The notes: generated by a model not told the origin, from the letters alone. A stretch of DNA of 64,000 nucleotides from Pilaira anomala (GCA_025716855.1 JAIXMQ010000005.1:496001-560000); one strand, 5' to 3'; shown: positions 1 to 10,775, numbered from the stretch's first letter. A program made the numbers and translations.

Positions 1-458
1 TCCAGTCACGACCGTCACCATCACTCTCCTCTGTTAAATCAATTAACATTGCAGATGGACCAGAAGCAACGATGACACTATCATCATCATCGTCATCATC
101 AAATATTTCAATAACTGGAACATTAGGAGGCGGCATAAAGTTACTTTGGGCGGGTTCAATAGGTGATATAGTATTATCACTAAGTATTATTACTTCAGGA
201 GATTCAGGAGTATTTTCAAATTCAGTAGTTTCAGGCTCCGTAGCAGTAACAGGTTCGATAGTAGTTTGAAGATTGGCTGAAGCGGCACCAAGGTAATCTG
301 TATCATAATCATCAGAATCAGAAAAGATAGCTTCATTAAAGAGATCAATGATGGGGCTTTGATTACTTTCTGAAGCATTGGAATCAGTAGAGATATCAGT
401 AGTAGTTGGGATTTCATTAGCTAAATAGTAATTATATTAGTAAATTTGTTACTATGTG

Positions 459-519
<61 letters not shown>

Positions 520-857
520 TTCAAATTGAAGATTATTTAAATCATTAGAGTCATTAGAGACATTAGAGGTATTAGAGGTATTAGAGGTATTAGAGGTATT
601 GGAGGTATTAGAGGTATTGGAGGTATTAGAGGTATTGGAGGTATTAGAGGTGTTAGAGGTATTGGAGGTATTCTTATCAAGACCAGCTTCAGCTTTAGCA
701 GTACGAAGACTCTCTGAAGTGTCATGGCAGACTTCATCATCAAGATCAGCGTCAGTTTTTGTGGAGTGAGTGTCATCTGTCAAGCTAAGAGCAGATGTAG
801 CCTCATTATGATTTTCAGTAACTATAAATAAAAGTGTATCAGTATAAATGAACTTGT

Positions 858-893
<36 letters not shown>

Positions 894-1611
894 CTTCAGT
901 ATGAAGACTGTCTGGATGAATGTTCTCTTTGTGATCTGTATCACCAGAGAAGGTTAACTTTGGTTTAGTATCATTAGTGTTTTGCACCTCATTATGAGTT
1001 ATTGATAAATAACCTAAGGGTCCAGGCTTGAGACGTTTGGTATTAACAGGGAGTTCACCTTCAAACTTTCGCTTTGATGAGGATGATGAAGAAGAAGATA
1101 TATTATATGCAGAAGAAAAGGAGGAGGAGGAGAATGAAGAAGAGTTGTTATTGTTGGTATGTATAGGAGAAGAAGAGTGATGATCACCTTTCATATGTTT
1201 ATATGAAGATAAAATGGTATCTTCTTTTTCTCTTTCTTTTCGTTTGCCTAATATGGTAGTATTTGGTTCGTTTGAAGAAGAAGAGGAGAAACTATTATTA
1301 TGCGCAGTAATATTTTGTTGTTGTTGTTTTACTTGACGTCTTTGAGTAACTATGCGTTGCTTTCGAAGGTCTTCCATGTCAACACCTAACATAGACCATT
1401 CAGATGGGTTTTCAAGCCCTGCTTCAACGAAAAAATTGTAAGTACTGTCATCAAGGACCATGTCTTTATTTTGTTGTTGTTCCAAGTCATGAAGATCAAT
1501 TATTGAACTTGTACTGTCTGGGGAATTGGGTCCAACACCATGAGAAGTAAAGTCTTCTCTGTTACCTGTGTTATTATTATTATCTTTGGTATAATATCTT
1601 GTTCTGGACAT
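1..1611 (-). CDS. Acidic Asn/Ser-rich protein with SUMO-interaction-like motifs, 5' part
   Basis: Partial gene running off the left edge. Likely exons: 1611..894, 821..519 and 420..<1; both joins (introns 822-893 and 421-518) keep the frame. The start is the ATG at 1611 (MSRTRYYTKD); an upstream in-frame stretch is A-rich leader. The protein is low complexity: poly-Asn/Ser, a Lys/Arg-rich patch, an Asn-Thr-Ser repeat from a 9-bp tandem, then an acidic region. That region holds several hydrophobic cores next to acidic residues: EVIILSDN, PVIEIFDDDD and LIDLTEESDGD, with weaker IIDLHDLE and PIIDLFNE. Such strings match the SUMO-interaction motif consensus, and arrays of them occur in SUMO-targeted ubiquitin ligases and Uls1-type SNF2 proteins. 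No catalytic domain lies inside the window, so the family is not established. Intron 421-518 contains about 50 T in a row. Confidence 0.6.
554..672. repeat. 9-bp coding tandem repeat (TTAGAGGTA-like)
   Basis: About 13 copies of a 9-bp unit (consensus ATTAGAGGT on the plus strand, with TTGGAGGT variants) lie inside the exon of the minus-strand SIM-like protein. They encode a run of Asn-Thr-Ser triplets. Copies differ by single bases but keep the same amino acids, so this is an expanded coding minisatellite. Confidence 0.85.
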
Positions 1612-2384
1612 GATTGGGTAAAATAAAAAATAAAATATGGCAAAGAAGAAGAAGAAGAAAAGAGAAATGAAAAGAAAAAAAAAAAAAAGGGCGTTTTGTT
1701 TACTTGAAGTAAAAGTCACATCTGATGACGCCCGTATTCGCTCACCCAGAAAAGTTAAATAAGAGAAATAAAAAGCAATTGAAGAGATCAAGTATTAGCA
1801 GCAGCACTCTTTGGTAAATATATGTTGGCTTGTTAATACAAAGTAATGACATGAAGGAACTAACATCGGGGTTAATTATATTATATCTCCTTTTTGTTAT
1901 ATATATGCATCTTGTGCATTCAAAGGACCGTGCTTTTTTTTTAATAGAATACAGAAAAGCTTTTGAAAGTAGATGGTATAAATATTCTCATTTGATTTGG
2001 TGTACGATATATATAGTACTTTACAGATATTCATATGCTTATTCTCTTGTTTGCACAAATTAAACATGATGATACCTAAATCTGACAACTAGCGTATTAA
2101 AGAAGAAGTTAAAGATACAAGTACATGATATATACATTGTGTGTATATAAAGGTATTCTCATCGTCCAATATAAGATTATTTCATGAAGACAACTAGATT
2201 GACATAGTAACTATTTACAAAAAGATCATCTCTTTCAAAGCAAGTGACAACCTAGACTTTTCGTACTACATAAAAAAAAAAGTTTATTTATAATTTTAAT
2301 GCAGTAAAAAAAAATAAAGATAACAAAATGTATGCAAGTTACATATTTGATCCATCCAAGGAAGATGTTCTTTAACTCTCATGT
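1612..2384. other. Intergenic, AT-rich
   Basis: Holds the probable 5' leader and promoter of the leftmost gene (an A/AAG-rich tract just upstream of 1611). The rest is AT-rich sequence with TATATA blocks. The small ORFs here (for example around 1830-2063) show no codon structure or recognisable family. I see no RNA gene. Confidence 0.5.
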
Positions 2385-2387
2385 AAA

Positions 2388-2655
2388 AAATAAAAGACTA
2401 GTTATTGGACATAGAAATATTATTTAGTAAATGATCCAAATCTTTAGGCAAAGGTAATTCAGCATCTTGATAACTAATCTATAATTTTCAAGACGTTCCA
2501 CTTGATGACACAATCCAGACAAGTACAAATTACGTTCTTTTTCTGGAGAGAGAAACTATATCTTTGTCTGTTATAAGCGGGACGATCCATAGACTTGACC
2601 AGCAAGTCAGTTGTATCTTTAAGATCTTGTATTAATAATTGTTCATGTGATAACC
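2388..2655 (-). pseudogene. Decayed 3' gene fragment of unknown family
   Basis: Reading the minus strand from 2655, a CTTATTTAG acceptor-like sequence is followed by coding-like protein: EWLSHEQLLIQDLKDTTDLL, then SMDRPAYNRQRYSFS. A shift of frame (an apparent 2-bp gain in a CTCTCTC stretch near 2545) gives PEKERNLYLSGLCHQVERLE. A second shift near 2465 gives DAELPLPKDLDHLLNN and a stop. Three consecutive segments in three frames with protein-like, charged amphipathic character look like a terminal exon broken by two indels. It lies directly downstream of the broken DDE transposase, so insertion may have disrupted the gene. I do not recognise the family. Confidence 0.45.
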
Positions 2656-2733
2656 ATTCCTAAATAAGAAACACATGCAAATTGATTTATTTCATGCAAA
2701 AGTGTCATTTGTGACACGTATCCTTTTTAAATT

Positions 2734-4042
2734 CCCTACTGGATTACCCACTGTTTTTGGGACTCGGTTTGAAAATTGGAATATTTATTATTTTTAAAAA
2801 AAGCCATATATAGCATCTGCTCTTCAGCTAAGCAGCGAGAAAAAAAAGATACAGAATGTCTTATCCATCCTCTACAATCACTCAAAGTTACTTTAGAACA
2901 TGATTCTAATATTCTTGGTGTGAGAGTATCCTTGCCATCGATAGGAGATCTTTTGATACCTGCCTTAACCTTAGACCAAAACTCTTCGATAGGATTCAAA
3001 AATGGGGAGTATGGCGGCAAGTAAACACACTTATAACCCCTACTGACAATATAATCATTCATAACCTTACCTCTTGGTCCATGGATTGGGGCATTATCCA
3101 TTACTAGGTAAAAATCTTGCATCTTATTTTTATCCAAAACATCCATGACGTTGCAAAGGTAAGCTAAGTAATGGCTGGTATTGGTACCTTTCGTGATTTT
3201 GACAGCCTTTCCGTCGAGCTTTCTCTTTTTAGCATTAGTCGCCGAAGTGGGTTTTCTTAACGATATATCTATAACTCCAGCAGAAGATATAGCTCCTAAA
3301 GTTGTTATGGATGTACCTCTGTTCGTAGGTACAATGGTCTTAGCAGGCTTTCCTTTTGCAGACCATCCTCTATTTCTCACTATATGTAAATTGAAGCCTG
3401 CCCCATCTAAAAACACACAGTTGCGCTCAAAATCCATATCCTTGTCAGCAATAAACGTTTCGACACGTTCTCTTCGTTGTTGTATAGTGTCTTCATCGTT
3501 ACGCTTGGCTGGTATTTTTTCTAATCGCTTTAAGGATAGCGCACAATGGGTCTTCATATGGCGCTGAAGTCCAGATTTACTAATTACTAAATCCTTAAAT
3601 TCTTTTACTAGCTCGTCTTTTATGTGCTCAATAGTTGCTGTAGCAAACTATTCAATATAGTTGATAATAAAGTCTGTATGTTTCTGTTTTAAGGATGACA
3701 TACTACCTTCAGCTGGCCCTCTCTTCTTACGAACTACCCCCACCAGATGAGAGCCATTGGCTTCTAAACCTATATGCTGAGCTTCTTGATATGCCAAAAC
3801 AGTTGACTGCTTCCATAGTACTTACACCTTCGGTAAGCTGCTCAAGAAAGCCTACAATTTGAAGATCGCTGTAGCTTCTGTAAGCGAGCTTTTTTTTTCC
3901 AATTCTTTTTTTTATGATCCCCAGTAGGTCTGGTTTTTTTTTCTTGCGAACTGTTTTCCTCTTCCTCTTCTTGTTCAGATTCAAATTGTTCCGTTTCAGC
4001 TGTAATGCCAACGGTTTCGTTCACTTCCTCATTTAATTCCAT
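2734..4042 (-). pseudogene. DDE transposase (Tc1/mariner-IS630 superfamily), broken
   Basis: The catalytic half (3557 to 2736) is open. It shows the DDE pattern: Asp in FLDGAGFNLH, Asp in LVMDNAPIHG and Glu in NPIEEFW, with 36 residues between the second Asp and the Glu, as in the DDE_3/IS630-Tc1 superfamily. The N-terminal part starts at an ATG at 4042 with an acidic stretch (MELNEEVNETVG). It changes frame in a run of A near 3905 into a helix-turn-helix segment (TEGVSTMEAVNCFGISRSSA). It changes frame again at a G-run near 3728 and meets an in-frame TAG near 3652 before joining the DDE part. Two frameshifts and a stop make it non-functional as it stands. The upstream end of the element has a second partial copy near 47.2 kb. 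Confidence 0.85.
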
Positions 4043-4236
4043 TGCGCTTATATGTATACATAAATCAATACAGTCACTACTTCCAACACAGCAACATAAG
4101 GAGTTATAAATTGATATGATTGTAATGTAAAAAAGTTTTTTTTTAAAAAAAATCAACCGTATGCTTTATTTTAAAACAAGATCTATATAGCACAGGATAT
4201 CTAAATGTCAATTAAAGCTATACAATTATACATGAT
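4043..4236 (-). mobile_element. Terminal region of the DDE transposon, copy A-1
   Basis: Non-coding stretch between the transposase start and the probable element end. It matches 47185-47372 in reverse complement over almost its whole length with scattered differences. The match stops at CATGAT|TA on both copies, with unrelated sequence beyond, which suggests an end at a TA dinucleotide as in Tc1/mariner elements. I did not find a matching terminal inverted repeat on the 3' side of the transposase. Confidence 0.65.
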
Positions 4237-5108
4237 TAAAGTAAAAATGATCCCTCAAGTACCTAGATTTCTATTGCTGACAGATCGGACGATATATCGA
4301 CAAAAGATAAAAATAAAGCGCAGGTACAAAAAAAAAGTTCAACTACATGGATTGCAAATTTTTTGAGCAAATAGACGATTCAAGTCTTGACTGTAAAGAG
4401 AAAAAAAAAGTATACGATTAAAATGTATTTGATATTTTAATCCTCCATTGAATTGATGCAAGTAAAATTAGTAGCTATTGAGCAATTGATAAATTCATAC
4501 AAATTCACTTCAACCGGGATCAAACAAAAGATTGTACCTGTATAATTGATATGTGATCCAGGAAGAAATAATTTTTTTTTGTTTTTTTTTCGGGAAGCGA
4601 CTCACCAATGACTAAAACTTTATTACTCCACGATTTGTTTAAGGCAATTGAGTTGATCTCTCTCACACAAATAATAAGAGACATTTTAATAGATAAGATA
4701 ATTTCTATTTGTAAAAACGTAGCACTTGTTATTAAAATCAATAAAAAGAAAAGAAAAGAAAGAGAAATTAAGACCAAACACATTTTTTTTAAAGAAAGAA
4801 TAAAAAAATATATTTATAATAAAATTTAAAAAAAATCCTTCGTTTGTGTGGCGTGTGAAAAAACAAATTGTCCATGGAAATTCAGCAACAGCCCTTAATG
4901 AAATATTGTGATATAAGACCTAATATATTTACTTTTAGGATTAAAAATGGTGCGCGAAAAAATGTGATGCACAAAAAAATATGTGTGCGCATCTTCCCCC
5001 GAAGTATTTAAGGTATATCTTCTTTGACTGATAATATAGGCTCTAAAGAAAACCATCTGGTGCAACCATCAAGATATGGATCATCTTCGTTTAAACCACA
5101 GCCTCCGG
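4237..5108. repeat. Long inverted repeat, copy B-1
   Basis: About 870 bp that aligns in reverse complement to about 54365-55245. Shared landmarks include the stretch around TGATCCCTCAAGTA (4248-4261), the block TTGAACTACATGG read on the opposite strand, the T-rich centre, the GGTGCGCGAAAAAATGTGATG region and the CCTCCGG end at 5108. On the minus strand the 5108 end reads as protein (GGCGLNEDDPYLDG... ...SVKEDIP, stop), the same C-terminus seen in the remnant at 54.4 kb. The copies differ by many substitutions and small indels. The small ORFs inside are not supported as genes. Confidence 0.75.
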
Positions 5109-5690
5109 GCCTGAAGGTTGCACTCTTCACTCATAAAACTCAGTTACTCTTGATTTCTTAATTTGTAGCCAGTAAATCATGCAGTTAAACTCTCTACTGC
5201 CTCCTGAATAGATGCCGAAGCATCCTCATCCAAAAAACGTACTAAATGAGTCTTATGTGTTTCGTTAAGCTGGTTAACAGGCCTGTTTGAACCAAGATTT
5301 GTTTTTTTTATAGGGATATTTCTTTCTGGGTCATCCTCATAAGTTTTTTTTTTCCATTTACGTGTCGTGTCATAATTTACGTTTGTAGCCTTAGGTTTCA
5401 TAAGTTTCTCCTTTAAAAAATAAAAACACCGCCTACGATCTTCCATAGTATAAACGTTATAGGTATTGAAGAGCTCTTTCTTTTTTAGTAGCCACTTCTT
5501 TCATTACAGTATCATTCAAGGTTATCGATTCCAGTTGAACAGCTTTGTTTTAATACATTTCGAAGATCAGTCAAACTTTTTAAACGGAATGAGTTTCCTT
5601 CAACAAACGTAGGTGATTCTGCACCTCTGTCATTAATAATGTTTCCATCAACGTCTTCATAAAAAGAAAATGCATGTTAGATTACAATAA
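5109..5690 (-). pseudogene. Tc1/mariner transposase N-terminal relic
   Basis: Minus-strand fragments in several frames. From about 5660 down: a segment starting YEDVDGNIINDRGAESPT, then MKEVATKKERALQ, then MEDRRRCFYFLKEKLMKPKA from 5446, a Trp-Lys/poly-Lys linker, and QLNETHKTHLVRFLDEDASA. After a stop near 5177 it resumes with an FMSEECNLQ-like helix. From memory of the family this resembles the DNA-binding half of transposases widespread in Mucorales. The catalytic half is absent: the sequence switches at 5108 into repeat B-1. Multiple frameshifts and stops mark it as dead. Confidence 0.65.
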
Positions 5691-5699
5691 AAAAATAAT

Positions 5700-5807
5700 G
5701 TAAAAGGGGGCTTTCAAAACGACCAAATAAATTGACCTACTAATTTTCAAACTAGTGGCCCAAATGAAGCTCAAAAAAATGACCAATTGAGAGTGGGACG
5801 CACTGTA
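5700..5807. mobile_element. Tc1/mariner-type terminal region ending at TA
   Basis: Read on the minus strand from 5805, the sequence begins CAGTGCGTCCCACTCTCAAT, directly preceded by the dinucleotide TA (5806-5807). A CAGTG start next to TA is typical of Tc1/mariner terminal inverted repeats. It lies on the 5' side of the transposase relic at 5109-5690 and is most simply the surviving end of that element. The opposite end was lost with the catalytic part. The following sequence contains further short repeated words (TTGGTCATTTTTT, GGTCAATTTATTTGGTC). Confidence 0.6.
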
Positions 5808-6117
5808 TCTACAGAAAATGATAGCAGCCGCCAATTGATCATGTAAGGACTTTTAGTTGTTTTTAGATACTTTCCCACTGTTTTTCTGTGCATTTAACTT
5901 TAAAATAAGACGCATAAAATAGCCCTTCCTTGGTAACACCAATTGCTAATGTAGAACCAATAATAAAATATACTCTGGGCCGTTAAAACAAAGTTTATTC
6001 CAAGTATTCCATAAAACGCGTTTCAGGTTTGACGGATTTTAAGTGTATTTAAATATTTCGCAGGAATAGAAGAACAACCCTTTTTTTTTTCTTTCACAAA
6101 CAGAAAAAAAATAAAAA
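5808..6117 (+). promoter_or_regulatory. Upstream region of the Rid-family gene
   Basis: Intergenic 310 bp between the transposon end and the Rid gene. It holds T-rich and A-rich blocks and a CTTTCACAAACAG leader before the ATG at 6118. No TATA box can be singled out from the AT-rich background. Confidence 0.3.
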
Positions 6118-6516
6118 ATGGAAAAGCCTACATTATCATCTCCCTCCAACTATGCTCCCATGATGGAAAAGTTTGGATATAATCAAGTATTACAAGTTGG
6201 AAATAGAATTGATATTTCTGGTCAAGGTGGATGGGACAAAGATATGAATTTTACATACAAGAGCTTAGAAGAAGAAATTGATCAAGCTTTCCAAAATGTT
6301 GAGTACGTATTGAATAGTGTTGGCTCTTCTTGGAAAGATGTTTATAGCGTCAAGTCTTATCATATTCCCTTGGGTGATGAAGCAGTTGAGTTGTTTCCTA
6401 AAATGTTTAAAAAATATCTTGGTGATCGTAAGCCTATCTGGAGTTGTGTTGGTGTATCCCAATTAGGTGAAAAGGAAATGCATGTAGAGATTGTCGTTAC
6501 TGCTATCAAAGAATAA
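6118..6516 (+). CDS. Rid (YjgF/YER057c/UK114) family protein
   Basis: Single-exon 132-aa protein, normal length for the family. It starts MEKPTLSSPSNYAPMMEKFG and contains VLQVGNRIDISGQGGWD, an Asn-Val-Glu helix segment (QAFQNVEYVLNSVGSSWKD) and the C-terminal strand EMHVEIVVTAIKE; these fit the trimeric Rid/L-PSP fold. In the RidA subfamily the strand before the C-terminus has an Arg that binds the 2-aminoacrylate carboxylate (ARSCV context). Here the aligned stretch reads KPIWSCVGV, with Trp at that place, so classical imine deaminase activity should not be assumed. The ATG at 6118 follows an A-rich leader. Many fungi have similar intronless Rid-like proteins of unknown substrate. Confidence 0.88.
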   Translation: MEKPTLSSPSNYAPMMEKFGYNQVLQVGNRIDISGQGGWDKDMNFTYKSLEEEIDQAFQNVEYVLNSVGSSWKDVYSVKSYHIPLGDEAVELFPKMFKKYLGDRKPIWSCVGVSQLGEKEMHVEIVVTAIKE

Positions 6517-7821
6517 TTTGTTAAAGTGTCCTGAAAATAAATAATGTTATTCAGATTACATATATTCCTTTTTATTATTATTATTATTTAACGGATAATG
6601 GTTTTTTTTTTTTAATACACACGCATTATTTTCGCACGGACTCTCGATCCTTCTATTCTTTCTATTTGTTTAGGAGGCACAACATACTTTTATTCCTTTT
6701 CCCTCATCTATCAAAGTTAGATTGGATCAATGTCTTAAAATAATGTGTTTCCAAATATTCTTAGCTTATCACCTCTTCATTGTCATAACCTTCCTTAATT
6801 TAATGTATGTAGGGTGGCAAAGAAAGTAATTTACAAACGTCATGTATATATCTATATATTTTTGCTACAGTTACTCCTGGCGAATAGGACAAAAATTAAA
6901 ATAGATATTTTGTTTTGATTCTCACATCATGTTTGATATTAATATATCGGTTCAACTTTAAATTATATTTACCTGCATCATACGTGACATGAGTATTTGA
7001 TAAAGACAGGGGACGTATTGATCATGATGGATATATTACTGACGTCTTTATTTATACACACTCGGTAGGTTCCAAGAATTTTCTGTGCTGTCATATTATT
7101 AGAATGCCTAACTACCAACCTCTTAATCTATTTTTTAGTTTTCATTATAAAACGACCTGTCGTTTGTTTGCTTTTCTTAAAAAACGTAACGGCAAATGTG
7201 GCGTTTTTTTTTTGAAGTAGAAGAACAATAATAACGGCTTCAAAATTCCGCTTCCAAAATCAAGTTATAAAGTGGTTATTCATAGGTTTAGCTATCAAAT
7301 AAACTATCATTTTCTTCGCGTCATGTCTTATGAGTACATATTACGTATTGAAAGTAGATGTTCTACAGCCACAAAAAGTTTTATTTTGGACGGAATTGTT
7401 GCTGTTGAAGAATCTATATCAATTTCAATATTTTTTCCAGCAAGAAATTTATTTGTGATCTATGCTCTCATGCAAAAAGATATCGAAAATGAAACCAGCA
7501 CCGTCGTGAAAAAATGCTTTTATAATAAGATGTTATATAACCTAACAATTCTCACAAATACGTTAGGTTACAAAAATATAGAAATATAGAAATAGAAAAA
7601 ATGTTCATCATGATGTAATTTACTTTCAATAAAAGAAAAAGTGGCGTAATACATGTCTTTTTCATGCTGGAAAGAAAAAAAAAAAAGCAGTAAGACATGA
7701 CGATACAATTAGTGAACCGCCGCCACCACCGCGGAGTGACAAATGAAGTAATGATGTTGCAAAATTATTTGTAATATCAAATTGTTTACCTTTTTTCCTA
7801 CCTTTTTATTCAAAAATAAAT
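6517..7821. other. Intergenic, no supported gene
   Basis: Holds the 3' end of the Rid gene (AATAAA-like sequence near 6535-6540) and the promoter of the GRAM/VASt gene. An ORF at 7272-7589 has no family resemblance and ends in low-complexity sequence. A 9-bp inverted repeat TAACCTAAC/GTTAGGTTA lies at about 7538-7570. I see nothing else. Confidence 0.5.
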
Positions 7822-10775
7822 ATGAGTGATAATTCTTTAAATATAATAAATAACGATACCAAACGAAGATCACATTCAAACACAATCTCCGGCGGTCGTC
7901 CACCTGCTTTAGATATTGATACAAGTAGACCTACGCATATACGAAGAAATTCTGAAGGCTCACCTCACTTACCACCTATCTGTGTATCAGAGCCTACACC
8001 AATTGAACCATCGGTTGATAATGGTTTTTTTAATAAAGTTCCTACACCTGCAAATTCTAGACCAGCTTCACCTGCTTCTGATGATACCAATTCTTCTTCT
8101 TCTCCACCTCCTCCTCACCCTTTACCAAAGTCTTCAGCTACTGCTCCAACTGGTACTTTACTTGACTCGCCCAAGCCCAAAAAGTTTAAAACTCGTTCCA
8201 GAGGTTCAAGCATTACTTCTAATTTAATAAGCGAGCTCAAGGAAAATCCAACCATTCAAAATTTAACTAACAAGATCAAATCTCGACATTCCGAAGATGC
8301 TGAAACTGAACGACCTTCGGTTGATGGCTCTACCAGTGTAGCTACTTCTAATGTCTCTTTTGCCAACTCGAAAAGAAACCAAGACTTTCACGCCTTATTT
8401 AGAAGTGTACCAGAAGAAGATTCATTAATTGAAGGTAAAAAAAAAAAAGCTATAGTATGATTTATTTTATTGATATACCAACGAATTCATTTTTAGACTT
8501 TGGCTGTGCATTACAAAAAGAAATTTTACTTCAAGGTCGTATTTATATCTCGGAAAATCATTTATGTTTCAATGCCAATATCTTTGGTTGGATTACCAAC
8601 GTAAGAATATATATATAAACAGAATATGAATTATTCATACATATACATACATACTAACCTCATAAAAAAAAAGCTTGTAATTGCTTTTGCTGATGTAACA
8701 GACATTGAGAAAAAAGCAACTGCTTACTTTATTCCTAATGCTATTCAGGTGTCAACAGATACGGGAAAGGTAATTTTTATTTATTTAGTCATTACATCAT
8801 TTTGGCGTGATTTTTACACACACTTTTTTTTTTTTCTTTTCATCTTGCAGCATTTTTTTGCTTCATTTTTATCTCGTGATCAAGCTTACGATCTTATTGT
8901 TGATATTTGGAAGAATGCTAGACCAGAACTTAGTGATATAACAAATGATGATAGCATACAACCTACGGATGAATTAAGTGACTCTTCCAATGATACAGGT
9001 TCATATTACGATAGTGACACTGAAGATTCATATAGCGATTCAAGCTCGAATCATTCCGAAATTGCCAATAAAGGAACTCAACAAGGTAATTCCTATAGTT
9101 TATATAGAATTTAAGAACGTGATTTTGTAAACTTAACTCCTCCTCCTCCTCTTAGCTTCACCTGATAATGATGCTACTCGAGCTAGACAAATTTCACTTG
9201 CTTCTTTACCTGCTATGAAAGATGATAAAGGAGCAGAAGCCAATCGCCGTAGAGCCATTTCAGAATTACCTAAACCTAGCTTTGACACTGGAGATAAATA
9301 TTCAAAGTCAAATGCAACCAGGAATGACAATAATACCAACAATGCTACCAAATCTCCTTCTACAACCGCCTTAACATCAGAGTCGAGTCCAGGATCCGGC
9401 AGTAAAGCAGATAAAGTACCTGAAAAACCTCAAGTAAACGAAAATTCTGAATGCGAGTGTAGTGATCATTATCCAACAATTGTCATGGATCAGATTTATA
9501 GTAATTCTGTTGAGGGCATGTACAATATATTATTCCATGATGATTTTATGAAGAAATTCTTGGTGGAGAATCAAAAGTTGACAGGTAAAGGGATATATAA
9601 AAAAAAAAATAGAAATACAAGTAGACAGTGCATTGACTCTAGTTTTTTTTTTTATCTATATAAAAGAATTGTCACTGGGAGAGTGGAAAAAAGGTGAAGG
9701 AATTGTAGTTGAGTCAAGAGATTTATCTTACATTAAACCGTTGAATGGTTCAATTGGTCCTAAATCAGCAAGATGTTTAATTACTGAAGAAATATTACAC
9801 AAGGATTTTGATACCTTTGTTACTGCTTTGACTACAACGAGTACACCTGAAGTTCCTTCAGGTGGTTCGTTTACTTGTAAAACAAAGACTTGTATTACCT
9901 GGGCCGGTAAAGGAAAAATTAGAGTCTTGGTTAGTGTGCTTGTCGATTTTACAAAGACATCCTGGTTCAAATGTAAGTAAAAGAGATCGCTTTTTTTTTT
10001 CTCTCTCTCTCTCTTTTTTTTTTTCTTATGATTTTTTCTTGTAGCTGCTATTGAGAAAGGAAGTATTGAAGGACAACAAACATATTATAAGGATTTGGAT
10101 ATCGCATTACGCGCTCATTTCAAACAATCGAGTACTCACGCAAGCCGACACGACGGTAGTAGAAAGAAAAGAAAAGGAAAGAAATCAAAGCGTCCTCGTA
10201 GTATTGTAACGGCTGAAACAAAGCCATTACCTGAACCAAAAGATGGTGTACACCGTACATTGGGAGAACTCTCCAATTTATTAGCAGATGGAATTACAGG
10301 TTTGATCAATATCGTGCGTTCACCTACAACTTCTCATTTAACGTTACTATGTCTGATTTCAATGGTATTTATCAATGTATTTATTGCAAGGAAGATGGCA
10401 TTTGTAGAACAACAATTGAGTAATTTGGGATCTCCTGCTGCTGCTGCACTTGATGATGGGACAGAAAATTATTTTGTTGTAGATAAACGACATGGTCGAC
10501 AATACAATCGTCAGGAAGAACAAGATCTTTGGGACTGGTTAGGTCATATCGATCCGGATAAATCAAGTCAAATGAAAGAAAAGATTCATTTTCCCAGTCA
10601 ACAAGCAGACGAAACCACTTTTGATGAAGCCATTCAAGCTTCCAAAGCGGCCAAAGATCGATTGGATAAACACATGCTTGAACTTAGTAATATGATTCAA
10701 AAAGCTGAAAGTAATTTGGAACAAGTTACAAAAGCTGTAAAAGAACAACGTCAAAAGGTTGAAAAGGAGGAGTAA
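7822..10775 (+). CDS. Lam-type sterol transfer protein (GRAM + VASt + TM)
   Basis: Seven exons: 7822..8434, 8497..8600, 8674..8769, 8851..9085, 9156..9584, 9667..9972 and 10045..10775, giving 837 aa with phase kept at every join. The Ser/Pro-rich N-terminus is followed by a GRAM domain at about residues 186-300 (ILLQGRIYISENHLCFNANI) and an acidic Ser/Asp linker. A VASt/StART-like domain at about 453-620 (VMDQIYSNSVEGMYNILFHD) follows, then a Lys/Arg-rich stretch, one membrane span at about 692-711 (LTLLCLISMVFINVFIA) and a coiled coil at the end. This is the layout of yeast Lam/Ltc and animal GRAMD1/Aster proteins, ER-anchored at membrane contact sites and carrying sterol. Convergent with the PAK gene, 146 bp away. 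Confidence 0.88.

Noticed and set aside
545..680. Regular short repeat that resembles a small CRISPR-like array
   Set aside because: The 9-bp units have no spacers and lie in frame inside an exon; it is a coding minisatellite.
7538..7570. TAACCTAAC ... GTTAGGTTA, telomere-like words
   Set aside because: Only a single inverted pair; no tandem repeat of a telomere unit.
7272..7589. 105-aa plus ORF
   Set aside because: No motif, no splice partners, and the end runs into low-complexity AAATATAGAA repeats; it lies in the promoter region of the GRAM/VASt gene.
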